Shown one piece after another: positions 24,801-36,420 of a stretch of DNA of 64,000 nucleotides. This DNA is from Paramecium pentaurelia. Lineage: Eukaryota; Ciliophora; Oligohymenophorea; Peniculida; Parameciidae. The first letter of the stretch is position 1; each line of letters starts with the position of its first letter. The notes beneath the pieces are model-generated. The model saw only the letters and a list, made by a program, of their open reading frames with translations. It searched no databases and was not told the DNA's origin. Made by a program: the position numbers and the translations under genes. The DNA lies in assembly GCA_905183005.1 (NCBI GenBank), contig CAJJDO010000018.1, positions 131,210-195,209 on the forward strand, written 5' to 3'.

Positions 24801-25551
24801 AGTATTGATGTATTTTTAAAAGCTTTTGATATATTTGATATTAAATAAAAATAAATTCAATATTTGAATGAAATTGAAATAAAGAAACTTCATTTAGGTA
24901 TGGCTTTGATGGGAGGTTCAAATAGATTATTTTTAGATGAAATACTATAAGGATTGGATCTGAAATCTAGAAGAAAGGTTTCATAAATAATTTAATAAAC
25001 TTCTATTAACAATGAGGCTGCTATTTTATTAACAACTTAATCAATTTCAGATGTTTTATTTATTTGTAATAGAATTGGAATTTTTATTAATGGAGTTTTA
25101 ATTGCTTAAGGAACAATTAATGATCTATAAGAATAACTTGGAAAACATGCCAGATTTAGTGTAAGAACTATAGTTGGATACAAAGAATAGACTCATGCTA
25201 TTATATGCTAGACATTACAATAATTATAATTTCATATCTAACCAATATTTGATGTAAGAGAAAAGTAAATATTAATTTAATAAATATAGTTTTTTATCTT
25301 ATATGATTCCAGCTTCATAATTTAGGATGTCAAGTCTCTTTTCATTTCTGTAGTTAGAACTCAAATTCAAAAGTCAGCTGATAACTGAATTTCAAATTTA
25401 TGAACCAAACTTAGAACAAACCTTTGAATTCTTTGCCACCTAATAAATGATGATCTTGAAACCTCATCTTTTAAATTATAATATTTAGGAGGATTTCATT
25501 TAAGGGTTTGGACTTAGATCGTTGACAGCTATGTTTTGTATTTTCTGGTGA
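21852..25551 (+). CDS. ABCA-like full transporter with degenerate signature motifs
   Basis: Full-size ABC protein of the lipid-transporter (ABCA) class: short N-terminus (MNQLLTLLGKNFTLHFRS), TM block 1 (six helices, for example SWIITAITLSFAISLIYL), NBD1, TM block 2 (FLITLAVMFGMFSAFRF and ADMIVSFFEGIYTASLL), NBD2. Walker A motifs are GPQKTGKST and GPKNAGKTQ, matching GxxxxGK[ST]. Walker B is VLFYDEPSQNLDA in NBD1 but LFLDEILQGLDLKSRR in NBD2. The LSGGQ signatures are eroded (LNGLNSRKL and LNEIEIKKL), so ATP hydrolysis may be weak (inference). The tail PNLEQTFEFFATQQM matches ABCA C-termini; a one-base slip near 25330 separates it from the upstream frame. The predicted end at 25551 may not be the real one: a coding-like stretch follows. 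It is a paralogue of the pseudogene at 5192. Confidence 0.8.
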
Positions 25552-26017
25552 TTTATTAATTAATTAAGTTCTTTAAATATCTACATATTATAATCATATA
25601 TATAATACTAAAATATAAATTGATGATATCAAAACTTAAACATCTGTTGTAAATGAGTCTTCATCTTGTAGGCAGATATTGAAGTACAGCACAAGATGAA
25701 TTATCATTCCTGAGTTCACAAAATTTATTATCAGATGATATGCTTGATGAAGAGAAGGGAATTTGGAATTCATTTAAGCTAATTTGATATATATATTTAG
25801 ATTATCAACTATGAATCTATAATAATGATTTATTAAACTTATATTTTATAATTATATAATATAGTTTATAATAAAAGTGATGATAATTTATAGTTTGAAT
25901 GGATATCTTTAATAAATAATGATTTCTTATAAACCATGAATTTTAATTATGAATTGTGATAAATTATGTCATTATATTTATATTTATTTATTTTTTAAAT
26001 ACATTTCTGTTTTAATA
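25552..26017. other. spacer with a coding-like stretch (to about 25797)
   Basis: Between the ABCA gene and the TTLL gene. With a 22-nt intron (GTAGGC...TACAG, near 25668-25689) the plus strand reads TSVVNESSSSQDELSFLSSQ, then NLLSDDMLDEEKGIWNSFKL, ending at TGA 25795-25797. This looks like genuine protein and may be a C-terminal extension of the ABC gene in another register or a tiny separate gene. From 25798 to 26017 I see only AT-rich sequence. Confidence 0.4.
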
Positions 26018-28504
26018 ATGTAAAGAGAGGATTTAACTATATTTCCTAATACACCCTAAATATAAAGTCTTTTTAATCCTACTCCAATAAATCCTATGAC
26101 TGCTTTTGTTGCAAGATCTTGTTATAAGTATAATTAACTGCAAAGAAATAAATAATAAAGAATCGTTATATAACACATACCTTAAAAATAGAGACCAAAT
26201 GAGGTGAGATAGATATCTTTGCCAAGAGCTTTATAAGCAATAAAAAAATAATAATTAGAATGTACTAAATATTAGTAAATATATAGCATTAAGAAGATAA
26301 TCTCATTAAAAAGATGGGACTGTAAGTTTAGTTTTTTCAGATGTAAAATAAGAGGAATTAATCTTATAGAAGATTGATAAATTCTAGTATTTGTAGCATA
26401 AATTATAAACAAGTAATGATGATTTAGTTGATGAAAGAAAAGTAAATCTAAATGAATTAAAAAAATCACCTTCTAAATTAAAACATATTATTGAAAATGA
26501 TAAAACAAAAACTATATTATAAAATATATTAGGTGGAATGTAATAGAAAATTGATGAAGTTGCACATGAAAATCATATGAGAATAATGGGAATGCAAATT
26601 AAGTCATTCAAATTACAAGAATAATAATCTATTAGAAGTAAAGCAATGTCACAAGAAAAAGATAGGGAGACATCAAAATCATATGCTGAAAAAAGAGAAT
26701 TATATAGTCGTTCAGTTTAAAAGAGAAGACATCAATCACCTTAAAATAAAATGAAAAATATATCATAATAAAATATGAAGACAAATCAAAATTTTAGATT
26801 TTCATTAACAGATTATTCATCATTAAGTAGAGAATAATTGTTTTAAATGAAATTATTAAGTTACCATTATTTGATTTTTATAGTTTCTTCATAAAGTAAT
26901 TTTTATGTTTAACCATCTGAAAATGTGACAGAATTAAAATTTAAAGTTGGAAAAGGAAATAATAGTTTATTAATAAAAGAATTATTTAAATCTAGATGGT
27001 GGTGGAATTTAAATTAAGATGCTGATAATAAAGAATTAAATTTTATTTGGACATAAATTAAGGTTCCATAATACATGAATTTATAAGAATGGAGCATAGA
27101 TCCATTTATATCAAGATAAAAATCATTATCTTAAACATCAACTGATTTAAAAAAAACAAGAAGACATTAATCTCCTAAAAGTAATAAACAAAGTTAAAAA
27201 TTTGGAAAATTTGATGATCCAATATAAAAATTAATTATAGAATAAGATGTCAATTAATTAAAATCTATAGAAAAATCAATTTAAAGTTTTATTAAATATG
27301 CTGAAAAGAATGATTTAAAAATAATTGAGAATGTTAATAAAGTAATTAAGAATATTATTATTTAGATTCATAATCATATAGAAAGAAATTATCATTTGGG
27401 TAATAAGAAAGCTATGTTTCATAATATGAAGAAATATTATGAATTAACAAAGTAAGAGTTATTTCTACATTTACCTATGACATTCCATATTTCTGGAATT
27501 AAAGATAAATAATATTAATAATTTATGGAATATTTTAAATAAAAGTATTTTAGATATATTTATAAGGAAGGGAAACAATATTTGGATTGTAAAGCCAGGA
27601 GAATTCACAAATAGAGGAAATGGAATCATTGTTTGTTAATCATTAGCTGAAATTCATAAAATTGTAAGTAAAAGACAAGTTCATCCTAATGGTAAACCAT
27701 TTACATATTTGATACAAAAATACATTGAAAAACCTTTTTTATATAATAAAAGAAAGTTTGACATAAGATGTTACTTTTTAATAACTTAATTAAATAATAT
27801 TATTAGAGCTTATTGGTATGAAGAAGGTTATATAAGAACTTCAAGTGAAGAATTTGATATTAAAGATGTTAGTAATTAGTATGTACATTTAACTAATGAT
27901 GCTATTTAAAAATATAGTGAGGCTTATGGAAAATATGAAAATGGAAATAAATTGTCTTTTGCAGAATTCTAAAGATATCTCGATAAATGGCATAGTAATG
28001 AACATTTGAATTTCTATAAGGATTTATACCCATAATTAAAAATGATCACTTTAAATGCTATTAAGTCTGTATATCATAAGATTGAACCTTATAAAAGAAA
28101 TTATAATTTTGAAATATTTGGATTAGACTTTATGATAGATGAGAAATTTTAACCATATTTAATTGAAATCAATACAAATCCTTGTTTAGAATTAAGTTCT
28201 CCTTTATTAGGTAGAATTATTCCTGCAATGGTTGAGAATGCTTTCAGGTAATTTAATATATAATAATTTATTTAGATTATCTATAGATACATTAATTCCA
28301 CCTCCAGAATAGTCTACATGGCCACCTAATAAAAAACATTTATTATTTTATGATAATATGTTAGAAAATAATAGATTCTAATTGATTTTTGATGAAAGAG
28401 AGGATGCTTAAGAATTAAAAGTATTATATAGCAATTAATCTAATGATGATCAAATAGATGAAATGGATGAAGAAGAAGAAGAATATTAATCTGATGATGA
28501 TTGA
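26018..28504 (+). CDS. tubulin tyrosine ligase-like enzyme (TTLL; glutamylase/glycylase type)
   Basis: Adds amino-acid side chains to tubulin or related ciliary proteins. A long Lys/Gln-rich N-terminal half (about 450 residues, including YHYLIFIVSSQSNFYVQP and LFKSRWWWNLNQDADN) precedes the ATP-grasp TTL domain: NIWIVKPGEFTNRGNGI, YLIQKYIEKPFLYNKRKFDI, RCYFLITQ, VHLTNDAIQKYSEAYGKYE, NFEIFGLDFMIDEKFQPYL and LIEINTNPCLELSSP. The RKFDIR, HLTN and EINTNP motifs bind ATP/Mg and are intact. Introns lie at 26262-26286 (25 nt) and near 28249-28277. A one-base slip at GGGAAAC (about 27571-27575) breaks the frame just before NIWIVKPG; it is likely an error. The C-terminus is acidic (DEMDEEEEEYQSDDD). 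Whether it glutamylates or glycylates cannot be decided here. It ends 23 bp from the convergent NFU1 gene. Confidence 0.9.
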
Positions 28505-28527
28505 TTCAAATAAACTTAAATTTATAC

Positions 28528-29177
28528 TCAATCAGATCCTATATAATCTTCAGCAATCACTTATTTAACTTCAACTACATAATGACAAAGCATTCTTTCT
28601 ATTCCATTTTTTAATGTAATTGCTGAAGAAGGACATCCTGCACAAGATCCTTTCATATACAAATAAACAATTCCATTTTATTCATCAAATTCTCTAAATA
28701 CTATATCTCCTCCATCTTCCTAAACTGTAGGTCTAATACGATTATCTATAATCTCTTTAATCATTTAAACAGGCTATATAATTCTAAATTATATCTTACT
28801 TCACTATCATCTTCATTAATAATTGTGTCTTAATTTTAATTAAATCCCTCAAATATCAATAATTTCTCTTAACCATCTTGATTCAATTCATATTATTATT
28901 AAATCAATTCAAAAATCTTAGGTTTTAAATCATCCCATCTACTTTCTTCTTTTTTAGCTATTGATATATAATCCCTTCCATAAAACACTCTAGTCACTCC
29001 ATTTATATTAAATAAATTTTAGGCAAGTGGTGAACATTGAGCTTCTTTTGCTCTTGAGAAATCATAGGTTCCATTTTCCATTACTTATTTTCCATTTGGA
29101 ATAAATTTAAGAAAATTTGGATTAGGAGTTGGCTTAACCTATATTAATAATTTGTATATATTTTTAAATTTTAACAT
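28528..29177 (-). CDS. NFU1: NFU1 iron-sulfur cluster scaffold, mitochondrial
   Basis: Delivers 4Fe-4S clusters to mitochondrial enzymes such as lipoate synthase. The N-terminal stretch MLKFKNIYKLLIQ is a plausible basic, amphipathic import signal. It is followed by the Nfu N-domain (VKPTPNPNFLKFIPNGKQV, FSRAKEAQCSPLAQNLFNI, GVTRVFYGRDYISIAKKEE) and the C-terminal NifU domain (IKEIIDNRIRPTVQEDGGDI, VYLYMKGSCAGCPSSAITLK), with the cluster-binding CxxC. A short intron is required in the linker near 28770, where the frame moves before QMIKEIIDN. Length about 205 residues, normal for the family. It lies 33 bp downstream of the kelch-like gene on the same strand. Confidence 0.92.
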
Positions 29178-29210
29178 TTTATTAATTATAAAGTTAAACT
29201 TTCCTTATAT

Positions 29211-30920
29211 TCACATTATACTACAAGTACAAGCTACCTTATTATCTCTTCTAGATTCCAAATTTTATAACTGTGATGGATCTTTTTTATCTGTCTCATC
29301 AAAATAAAAGACTTTCTTCTCAAAATATCTCTTTTTATTAATATACTTTACCTTAAATTACTGGCTGAGTATATAACAGATGGTTTAGATATTTATTTAG
29401 TTTATCCAATTAAAGTAATTTCATTAAGTTTGAATGATATAGCTTAAATTTAGAATGTTTAAGATGTATTGCCTCCTAAAATAATTAATGCTTTTTATTT
29501 GAATACATCATCAACCATTTTTGTCACTGAAGCATTATAAAAATGATTATAAACCTTTTCAGTGGCAATAATATTTTGATACTTAATAGTAAGTGTATCA
29601 ACAATAGAGAATTTTCCAAAATTCAAACTTAAATTAGCTTAATCTGTCATTGAAAACTATTTATAATTATAATAATATATTTACTAGTTTAGCTCTAGCT
29701 ATATGTTCCAATATTAATTTTAAACTAATATATTCACAAGTTTAATTAGCTTCTATCAATTCTTAATCAACTTCTTTTTCATATTCTAATAAAGGATTAC
29801 CACCCATTATAAAAATATATTTTTGATCTACTGATCTATGTTCAGCATCTACTTTCTCTTTATCTCCATTATCTTTATCTTACCAAATTAAACCTTTGTC
29901 TTTTATTAGATCAAAAACTATAGGATTCATTCTTGATTTAGTCATTGTTATTGTTAATACAGGTGTTAATGTAACTTCTCTTCTTTTTATTTCAAATACT
30001 TTTATTGTTTTCAATGGTTTTTTTTCTCCTCTCTATAAATGATGTCCTCCAATTACAAGAAGAACACTTTTCCATTAATATTCATGTTCACATTCAATCA
30101 AATATAATAATGGATCTTATCTAGGTTTATCTTCATTCAGATTTAATGAAACTAATGGTTTATCCTTGTTATCATTTATCAACATATCTGAACTAAAGAT
30201 ATGTACTCTTCCTTGTTTGTTATCATAGATGTAGAATCTTCCTGTGGTTTTCTCTTAAACTATTGATAATGATGGTCTCTATCCACCAAAATCTTAAATT
30301 TTTAATTGTTTCTCCCACTTAGTATTATTACCTAAATGTTGGCTAATTAACAATAGATTTTTAGGAGCCATGAAACAAATTTTAGATATCTGATTTTTAT
30401 ATAATCTAACATATTGTTTCTTTGATGGAGCAATCTCTTTTTCAACAGATGCTCCGCTAACTTTTAATTCTCTTTCTTTTCTTTTAATTCGAGCTAACTT
30501 TATTATTGCTAATACTTTTATCTAAATGTTTAGCTTCTTCATAAGGGATGCCTTCATTTTTAAAAAGTGTCTTTTAATTATAAATTAAATTGAAAGACAC
30601 AATTTCAGGTATCTTTGTTAACAATTAAACTTCTTGAAAAAAATTAACTTTTTCTTCCTGAGATTCTTCTTCTATCTTATCTTTCAATTATGATGCTTGT
30701 AATGACATAGGATTATAAAATGCTCTAAGTTACTCACATTAATATATTATACTAATTTCCTTTAAGTATATTATCAATTGTTAGACTTGAATCATCCACA
30801 GGTTTATGAATCATCTTGCTTTCTTCTTTTTGTTACTAGGTACCGTAAATATTCCTACATATTTATAATAAGTTACCTATTCAAATTTATCATGTCGTTG
30901 AAGTCGATACTATCACTCAT
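29211..30920 (-). CDS. kelch-like beta-propeller protein
   Basis: The N-terminus (MSDSIDFNDMINLNR) is followed by a polar, charged segment and then beta-rich repeats with kelch-like Gly-Gly pairs: IQDFGGQRPSLSIVQEKTTG, SVLLVIGGHHLQRGEKKPLK, YIFIMGGNPLLEYEKE and ALIILGGNTSQTFQIQAIS. The spacing of about 80-100 residues is longer than in classical kelch repeats, so the fold is inferred. Introns of 22-28 nt lie after LNLNR, after GNQ and after HLDK, each confirmed by frame restoration. Another frame change occurs just before the C-terminal KKVFYFDETDKKDPSQLQN, which ends in ACTCSIM. Function unknown; kelch proteins often serve as scaffolds or ubiquitin-ligase adaptors. Confidence 0.65.
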
Positions 30921-31161
30921 TTTAATTAATTTTTCATTTTTTATACAAAAATTGATTTTTACTAGAATAGAACACCCCAAAAATTTCTTTAAAACCTTTT
31001 AAATTGATTATGTTAAATCATTCATATTATAAAGTATTGTTATTGATATCAAAGTTTCAAATTTAAAGTTTTATAATTTTAGAAATACAATGATAGAAGT
31101 TATAAGATTATTAAAAATAAAGATATCAATTTAATTTTTTAATATATTTACTAATTAGTAT

Positions 31162-32832
31162 TCATTATGATTAATCTTACTAATTTTATTATCTAGCCAT
31201 GTCATTTCGTATTGCATATTTATATAAAGGATTTTAATTTAAATTAATGGATTTTCTATTGATTTGTTCAGAATTCCCTTCATTTGATTAGGTATTTCCT
31301 TCATTATAACTAAACTTTGAAGGTTTCTATTATTATTAATCATTTCTTTAAGCAGATGGACTATTGAAAATATTTGTTAATGGTGATTCTTTTATATTAA
31401 ATTATCAAATACCTATTTAATCTGTTCTTCCATTTAATAATGGACTTAACTATTTAAGACTATCATTTGATTAATCTTTTCTTAATTTAGAAGATGCTGT
31501 TATGATAGGTGAATGCAAAGGAGAATTATTTAATTATTTCAACTTCTATTCATCAAGCTTTAATTATTCTAATTAATTTCTCAATAAAGTATCTTCATTT
31601 TCTTAGATTTATTTCAATCTTCTTCCAAAATAACCATGATTCAATGCTTACTAAGCTGATATTCTTGAGTTAGGATCTTTATCAAGCAATTTCTTTAATA
31701 GATCCTAAGCTTATTCAGGAATACTTTCAAAGAGTGAAGCATCAAAAGATATTTCACATTTTCTGTTCTTTCCCAAAACATCATTATAACTTTTACCTGG
31801 AAATGCTGGTTTTCCAGTTAATCTATAATTCAAAAAAAATAAGCTTACAAAATATAAAAAATTAACCCTAAGCTAAAAACATCACAAATAGGTTCATATC
31901 TTCCTCCATCCTTAGAATTTATAACTTCTGGAGCAAGGAATCCTGGAGTACCACAACGATTAAATAAATATGGATATTTGTCAGAACGTTGAGCTAATCC
32001 AAAATCAGCAATGCATACTGATGAAATATTACTTCTTATATAATTTTAAAATTACCCTTATTTTCTAAATAAAATATTTTCTGGTTTTAAATCTCTATGC
32101 ATAATACTTTTTTAATGCATATGACAAAGTCCTTCCAATAAACTAAAAATAAGCACTTCAATTTCAAATGCATTAAATTATGGTCTATTTTTTACATTAT
32201 CATATAAAGAGCCACCTTCCAAAAGATCAAGTACCATGTAAAGGGAATTCTCACTCTCATAAACTTCATGTAATTTTATTAAAGCATGATTATCAAGCTA
32301 TCTCATGATTGTTATTTCATTTAATATAGACATCTAAAATAGTTTAAAGATATACCTTTCCTTTTTCTTTTTCATAAGCTACTTCTTTGGAAAATGCTTT
32401 AATTGCAAAACTTCTTTCATCCTCCAAACGATCTGCCAAATATACTGAAGCAAATGTTCCCTTACCTATCATACGATGAGCCTTAAAACTTTCATGAAAT
32501 CCCCTTTAATTTATATGTTTAGCTAAATAATCTCTCCAATTTTATAGCATTTAAACATCATCTGAAAATAGAATTATAATATGTTTATTATTCTCTCTTT
32601 CAATCTATAATCCTAAAGGCTTACCTACTTTAAATTTTTCATTAACATGTTCTCTCAATAATTAAAATTTAGTCTCAAATGTTAATGAAATGAATTTGTT
32701 TTTATTTGCAACAATAATTTAATTGGAATACCCATTAAGTACCCTTATCTTTCCTTTTTAAGTTTTAAATTATCCTACAATTTCAGGATTTGAGAATTAA
32801 CTTTAAAGAGGCTCAGTTAATTTATAATTCAT
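31162..32832 (-). CDS. Ser/Thr protein kinase with N-terminal PH-like region
   Basis: An active-looking kinase. The first 110 residues (MNYKLTEPLQSQFSNPEIVG, then IRVLNGYSNQIIVANKNKF, and DDVQMLQNWRDYLAKHINQR) form a PH-like module common in Paramecium kinases. The kinase domain has GKGTFASVYLADR (G-loop), FAIKAF (Lys), MYMVLDLLEGGSLY-type hinge (SLYMVLDLLEGG), MHRDLKPENILF (HRD), IADFGLAQR (DFG), CGTPGFLAPEVINS (APE) and CDVFSLGLIFYILFTGKPAF. The tail is Asn/Gln/Ser-rich and carries SPLHSP and a LSPLLNG motif. Introns of about 20-24 nt are needed after KFKV, after KEKGK, after LFRKQG and near the tail. It is closest to CAMK/ULK-like ciliate kinases; the substrate is unknown. It shares architecture with the degenerate kinase at 16645-18216. 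Confidence 0.9.
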
Positions 32833-33594
32833 TTAAATAAAATCAATGTAAAACTTACTTATTTTGTATTTCTTTCTTGAAATAATAATGTTTCAAATCT
32901 TAAAATATATGTAAAGGATTAATCAAATTTTATCCTTTCAAAAGTTTGAAAAATTCAATTTGTAAAAAAATTTCTTAAAATAAATTAATTAAATTTTATT
33001 TTTTTATACTATTTGACTTCAAGTCCTTAATCAAATTACTCTAGTAAAAAAATAAATAATTATAATAATTTTAGACTCCTCATAAATTTTGTTTAATTAA
33101 AGGACATCAACTCTATTTTAATAAAATTACTTATTTAAAATTCTTAACTTATTCCTTAAAATATTAGGTTTATTACATGATTATTATTCAAAATAAAAAT
33201 AAAAAGCTGAAATGGCAATAATAAATAAATTAGTGCATAAATTTTAATTATAATATGATAAATTTCTGGATAAATTAATGAAGATAAATTCAATACTATT
33301 ATTATGTATCATATTTTTAAACAATAACTCTTATGTTAGATTTTATGAGAATTATAATATATCTACTAGTTACAATATCTAACTTTTAATAAAAATATAC
33401 CTAAATATATATAGTTAACAAATATATAAATAAAATTCAGTTGATAAGACTTAAAATTTTGAGATGTAGATGTTAATTAATTTTTCTAATCAATAATAAT
33501 ATATATGTTTAATTAAACACTACATAGATTTCATATTATTTGGATGATTTATAAAATATATTGATATTTTATTATTATTATTTTGTTTAGATTT
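32833..33594. other. intergenic, no gene seen
   Basis: About 760 bp of AT-rich sequence between divergent genes. Long A and T runs, no conserved protein in any frame, no evident RNA. Confidence 0.45.
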
Positions 33595-34335
33595 ATGTAA
33601 GAGTTGCTGATAAAGTTATTCAATATTGTAATAAAATAAGCAAATTAATTAGATTTGTGAAGAGGATCAGACAAAATAGAAGTTTTATAAATGCAATAAT
33701 ACATGCGAATAGTTAAAATTAATTACAGATATTATAATTAAAAAGTAATCAGAATTCTTAAGTTTGGAAAAACAATTATAGAAATATGAATCTGAAGTTA
33801 GAAAGAACATTAGAGTATTCAAATATTTTTAATTTATAGGATTAGTATTTGATGTAATAATAATAAGATGATTTATAACAAAAAGTAGAAGAATTAGAAA
33901 AATCAAGAAATGAATTTTTAAGCAATACCAAGAATACCATTATTGTAATTAATCAATTTAAATCTTAGAAATTAAAAAGAGAAAATGAAGAATTGTATTA
34001 AAAATGTAAATCCTTAACTGCTTAATTATAAAAAATTGATAATTAAGTATATTCATTAATCATCAATATATTAGTCAATTAGTAAATATTCAACTGTAGA
34101 GAATACAATTACAAATATCACTAATACACTTGATTAAACTAAAATAAGACCAAAAACGAATACAACACCTTAGAAATTGAAAACAGATGTGGATACTTCT
34201 TAAAAAAGATTAAGTCAATAACTAATTAAACCAAATTATTTTCAAAAAAAACAATCAACACAGATTTCTATACAAAATAAACGATAGTCCTATTAATATA
34301 TGGAAAATTAACTAAATTTAACAACTAGTATGTGA
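33595..34335 (+). CDS. small coiled-coil protein with four short introns
   Basis: Not recognised. After removing four introns of 24-28 nt (each GTA/GTAA...TAG, each restoring one frame) the protein reads MQELLIKLFNIICEEDQTKQ, YKCNNTCEQLKLITDIIIKK, a long coiled coil (QKVEELEKSRNEFLSNTKN and KLKRENEELYQKCKSLTAQL) and a basic, polar C-terminus rich in Thr/Asn/Gln ending NLTTSM. About 210 residues. Consistent frame restoration at four introns makes this a confident gene even without homology. It converges with the next gene, leaving 20 bp. Confidence 0.7.
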
Positions 34336-34355
34336 AATATTTTATATGTATTTTT

Positions 34356-34973
34356 TCATTCATTTTTCTGTTTTTCATTTTTCTATTATTCGTTTTTCTA
34401 TTAATCCGATTTAGATTGGGCTAATTATTATCTTGTTTACACACCTTATTAAGGCTTTTAAGGTTGTTAACCTTAGGATTTCTTAGAATTTGCTTAGCTC
34501 TATTACTTTTCAACTTCCTCTACTTAATTTTAAATCAATTCATTTTCATCTTTAATATCTAATTAAGGGTTAATAGGTGTAGTCTAAGCCAAATTGATTT
34601 TTTTACTCTTTCCTTTTGCCTTTTCTGCATTTTTTTTCAATTATTTTTGTTTTTTATCATCATTTTTCTCATTCTTTAATAAAAATTACATATTTCCTAA
34701 ATTACTTATAAGAAAGTCATCTCTAATTGAAGTATATTATAGACTTTAATCTATTTAATTTTTTATTTCTTTTAGTTGTTCAACAAATGTTTATAATTCC
34801 TCTTTATTTTTTAAATTACCCTTCCCTAAAAGGTACCCAATTACAAATGAATCTATCATTAATTCTTACCCTCTCTATCCAGAAGTTTTGATAATTGACA
34901 TCAAGTCATACAATTAATTCATTTATTTATTATTTGAATATATTATGATATAAATCTCAATTAAACACTTCAT
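34356..34973 (-). CDS. hypothetical Lys/Gln-rich protein
   Basis: Not recognised. A single open frame of 205 codons without introns. An N-terminal helical part (MKCLIEIYIIIYSNNKQMNQ, then FVIGYLLGKGNLKNKEELQT) is followed by a Lys-rich segment (KKQKQLKKNAEKAKGKSKK, reminiscent of a nuclear or nucleolar signal) and a Gln-rich tail with repeated QQKNE units at the very end. The repeats and composition suggest a disordered C-terminus. Function unknown. Confidence 0.65.
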
Positions 34974-36420
34974 TTTAATTCATTATATTTTTATTATAAT
35001 TCTATGAAAGATATCAAATCTAAATCAATTAAGATCAATAATTAAATTAAATTATCTTAAAAAAATAAATGATTTGTTATGATAACTAATTAATTCTATT
35101 AATAGAAATATAATTTTATAGGAATACTATAAATTTTATATACTTCAAGATTTTAACTAAAGTGGAAAATGAAAAAATATAAAATCAACTAATTTGAAAT
35201 ATTGATGATTTCATAAAATAAAAGCAAAATATAATTTATGAGATCTAATAAATGTAAGAAAGATTAAATATTCTTTATAAATTAATTAAAATTATATGAT
35301 ATTATTTAAATAAAAGAAGGAAATTATTACCATTTTATCTAGTTCTCACTAAATTATTAATATAATTGGATTAAGCTAATGATTTAAATAAAGTATAAAA
35401 CAAAAATAGATATTATTATATATTTGTGGAATAAACCATAATTATAATAGATAACTTGTTTAATTTGTTAAATTCTAGGATTTAGATGATATGAATATAT
35501 TTCACTCTTTTGGTCATGGATCTGGTTTTAATATCTTAAGTAATTCAAACTACTTAATTATTTATTATGTTTATTAATTATTATAAATAATATTATTAAA
35601 TAAAACTACCATATTGCATTGTATTTGATATAAGGAGATATAATAATTTATGGAAATATTTTATGGTGAATAATATTATTTTCATCTTCAATTTATATCA
35701 TAAATGATGAATCAATTATTATTAATCTATTTAACAATTAATAACTAATCGGATGTTTAGAAAAAAGAAAATATTAAAGATGGATGAATATAAATTTAAT
35801 GAAAATATTGGTTTCATCAATAATTAGTTTTTTGTACTAAAAACTATAATTATTAATCTGTTATGTCTATTATGATTTCTTTAGTCATTTGGTTTTATTG
35901 ATATTTGATTACATAGTATTAAGCTTATGAAATCAAAGAGTTTAGCAATGTTGATAGCTACAGATATAAATTTGTATGTTTTAATTATTTTAGCAAGACT
36001 TAATGATTTTTTAAGAGTTTGGCATATTAAGTATAAGTTTAAATAGATTAATGATTAAAAAATCAATTCTATAACTTAATAGATAAACTGAATAATTTGA
36101 TACAATAAAAGAATATCTTAATTTTAGAGATAAACCATTATATGAAAAAATCAAAAGTGAACCACATCATGAAATATCAGTTAATAACTGAGAACTAATA
36201 ATATTTCTAGATTTCTAGGTCTTCTGGAATTCATATAAGAAAAAGTGTATTTGACCTTCAAAAGTATTATTTTGTTATATTATTAATTTATATGTATCTT
36301 TTATTTATATAATTTTTTAAAAAATGATAAAAAGATACTCAATAAGCTCTTGAAAAATAGAATAAAGTGAATAGAATGAACACTTATAATAAAATGGATT
36401 TAATATATATATATGGATTG
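34974..36420. other. 1.4-kb region with only broken or doubtful coding signal
   Basis: A plus-strand frame from about 35169 to 35488 is open for roughly 107 codons but is compositionally Lys/Ile/Asn/Gln-like noise, as expected in AT-rich DNA with TGA as the only stop. Further on, pieces such as LIILARLNDFLRVWHIKYKF (about 35970-36040) and LNFRDKPLYEKIKSEPHHEI (about 36120-36180) look more protein-like but lie in different frames separated by TGA. The region could be a decayed membrane-protein gene; I cannot name the family. Confidence 0.35.
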
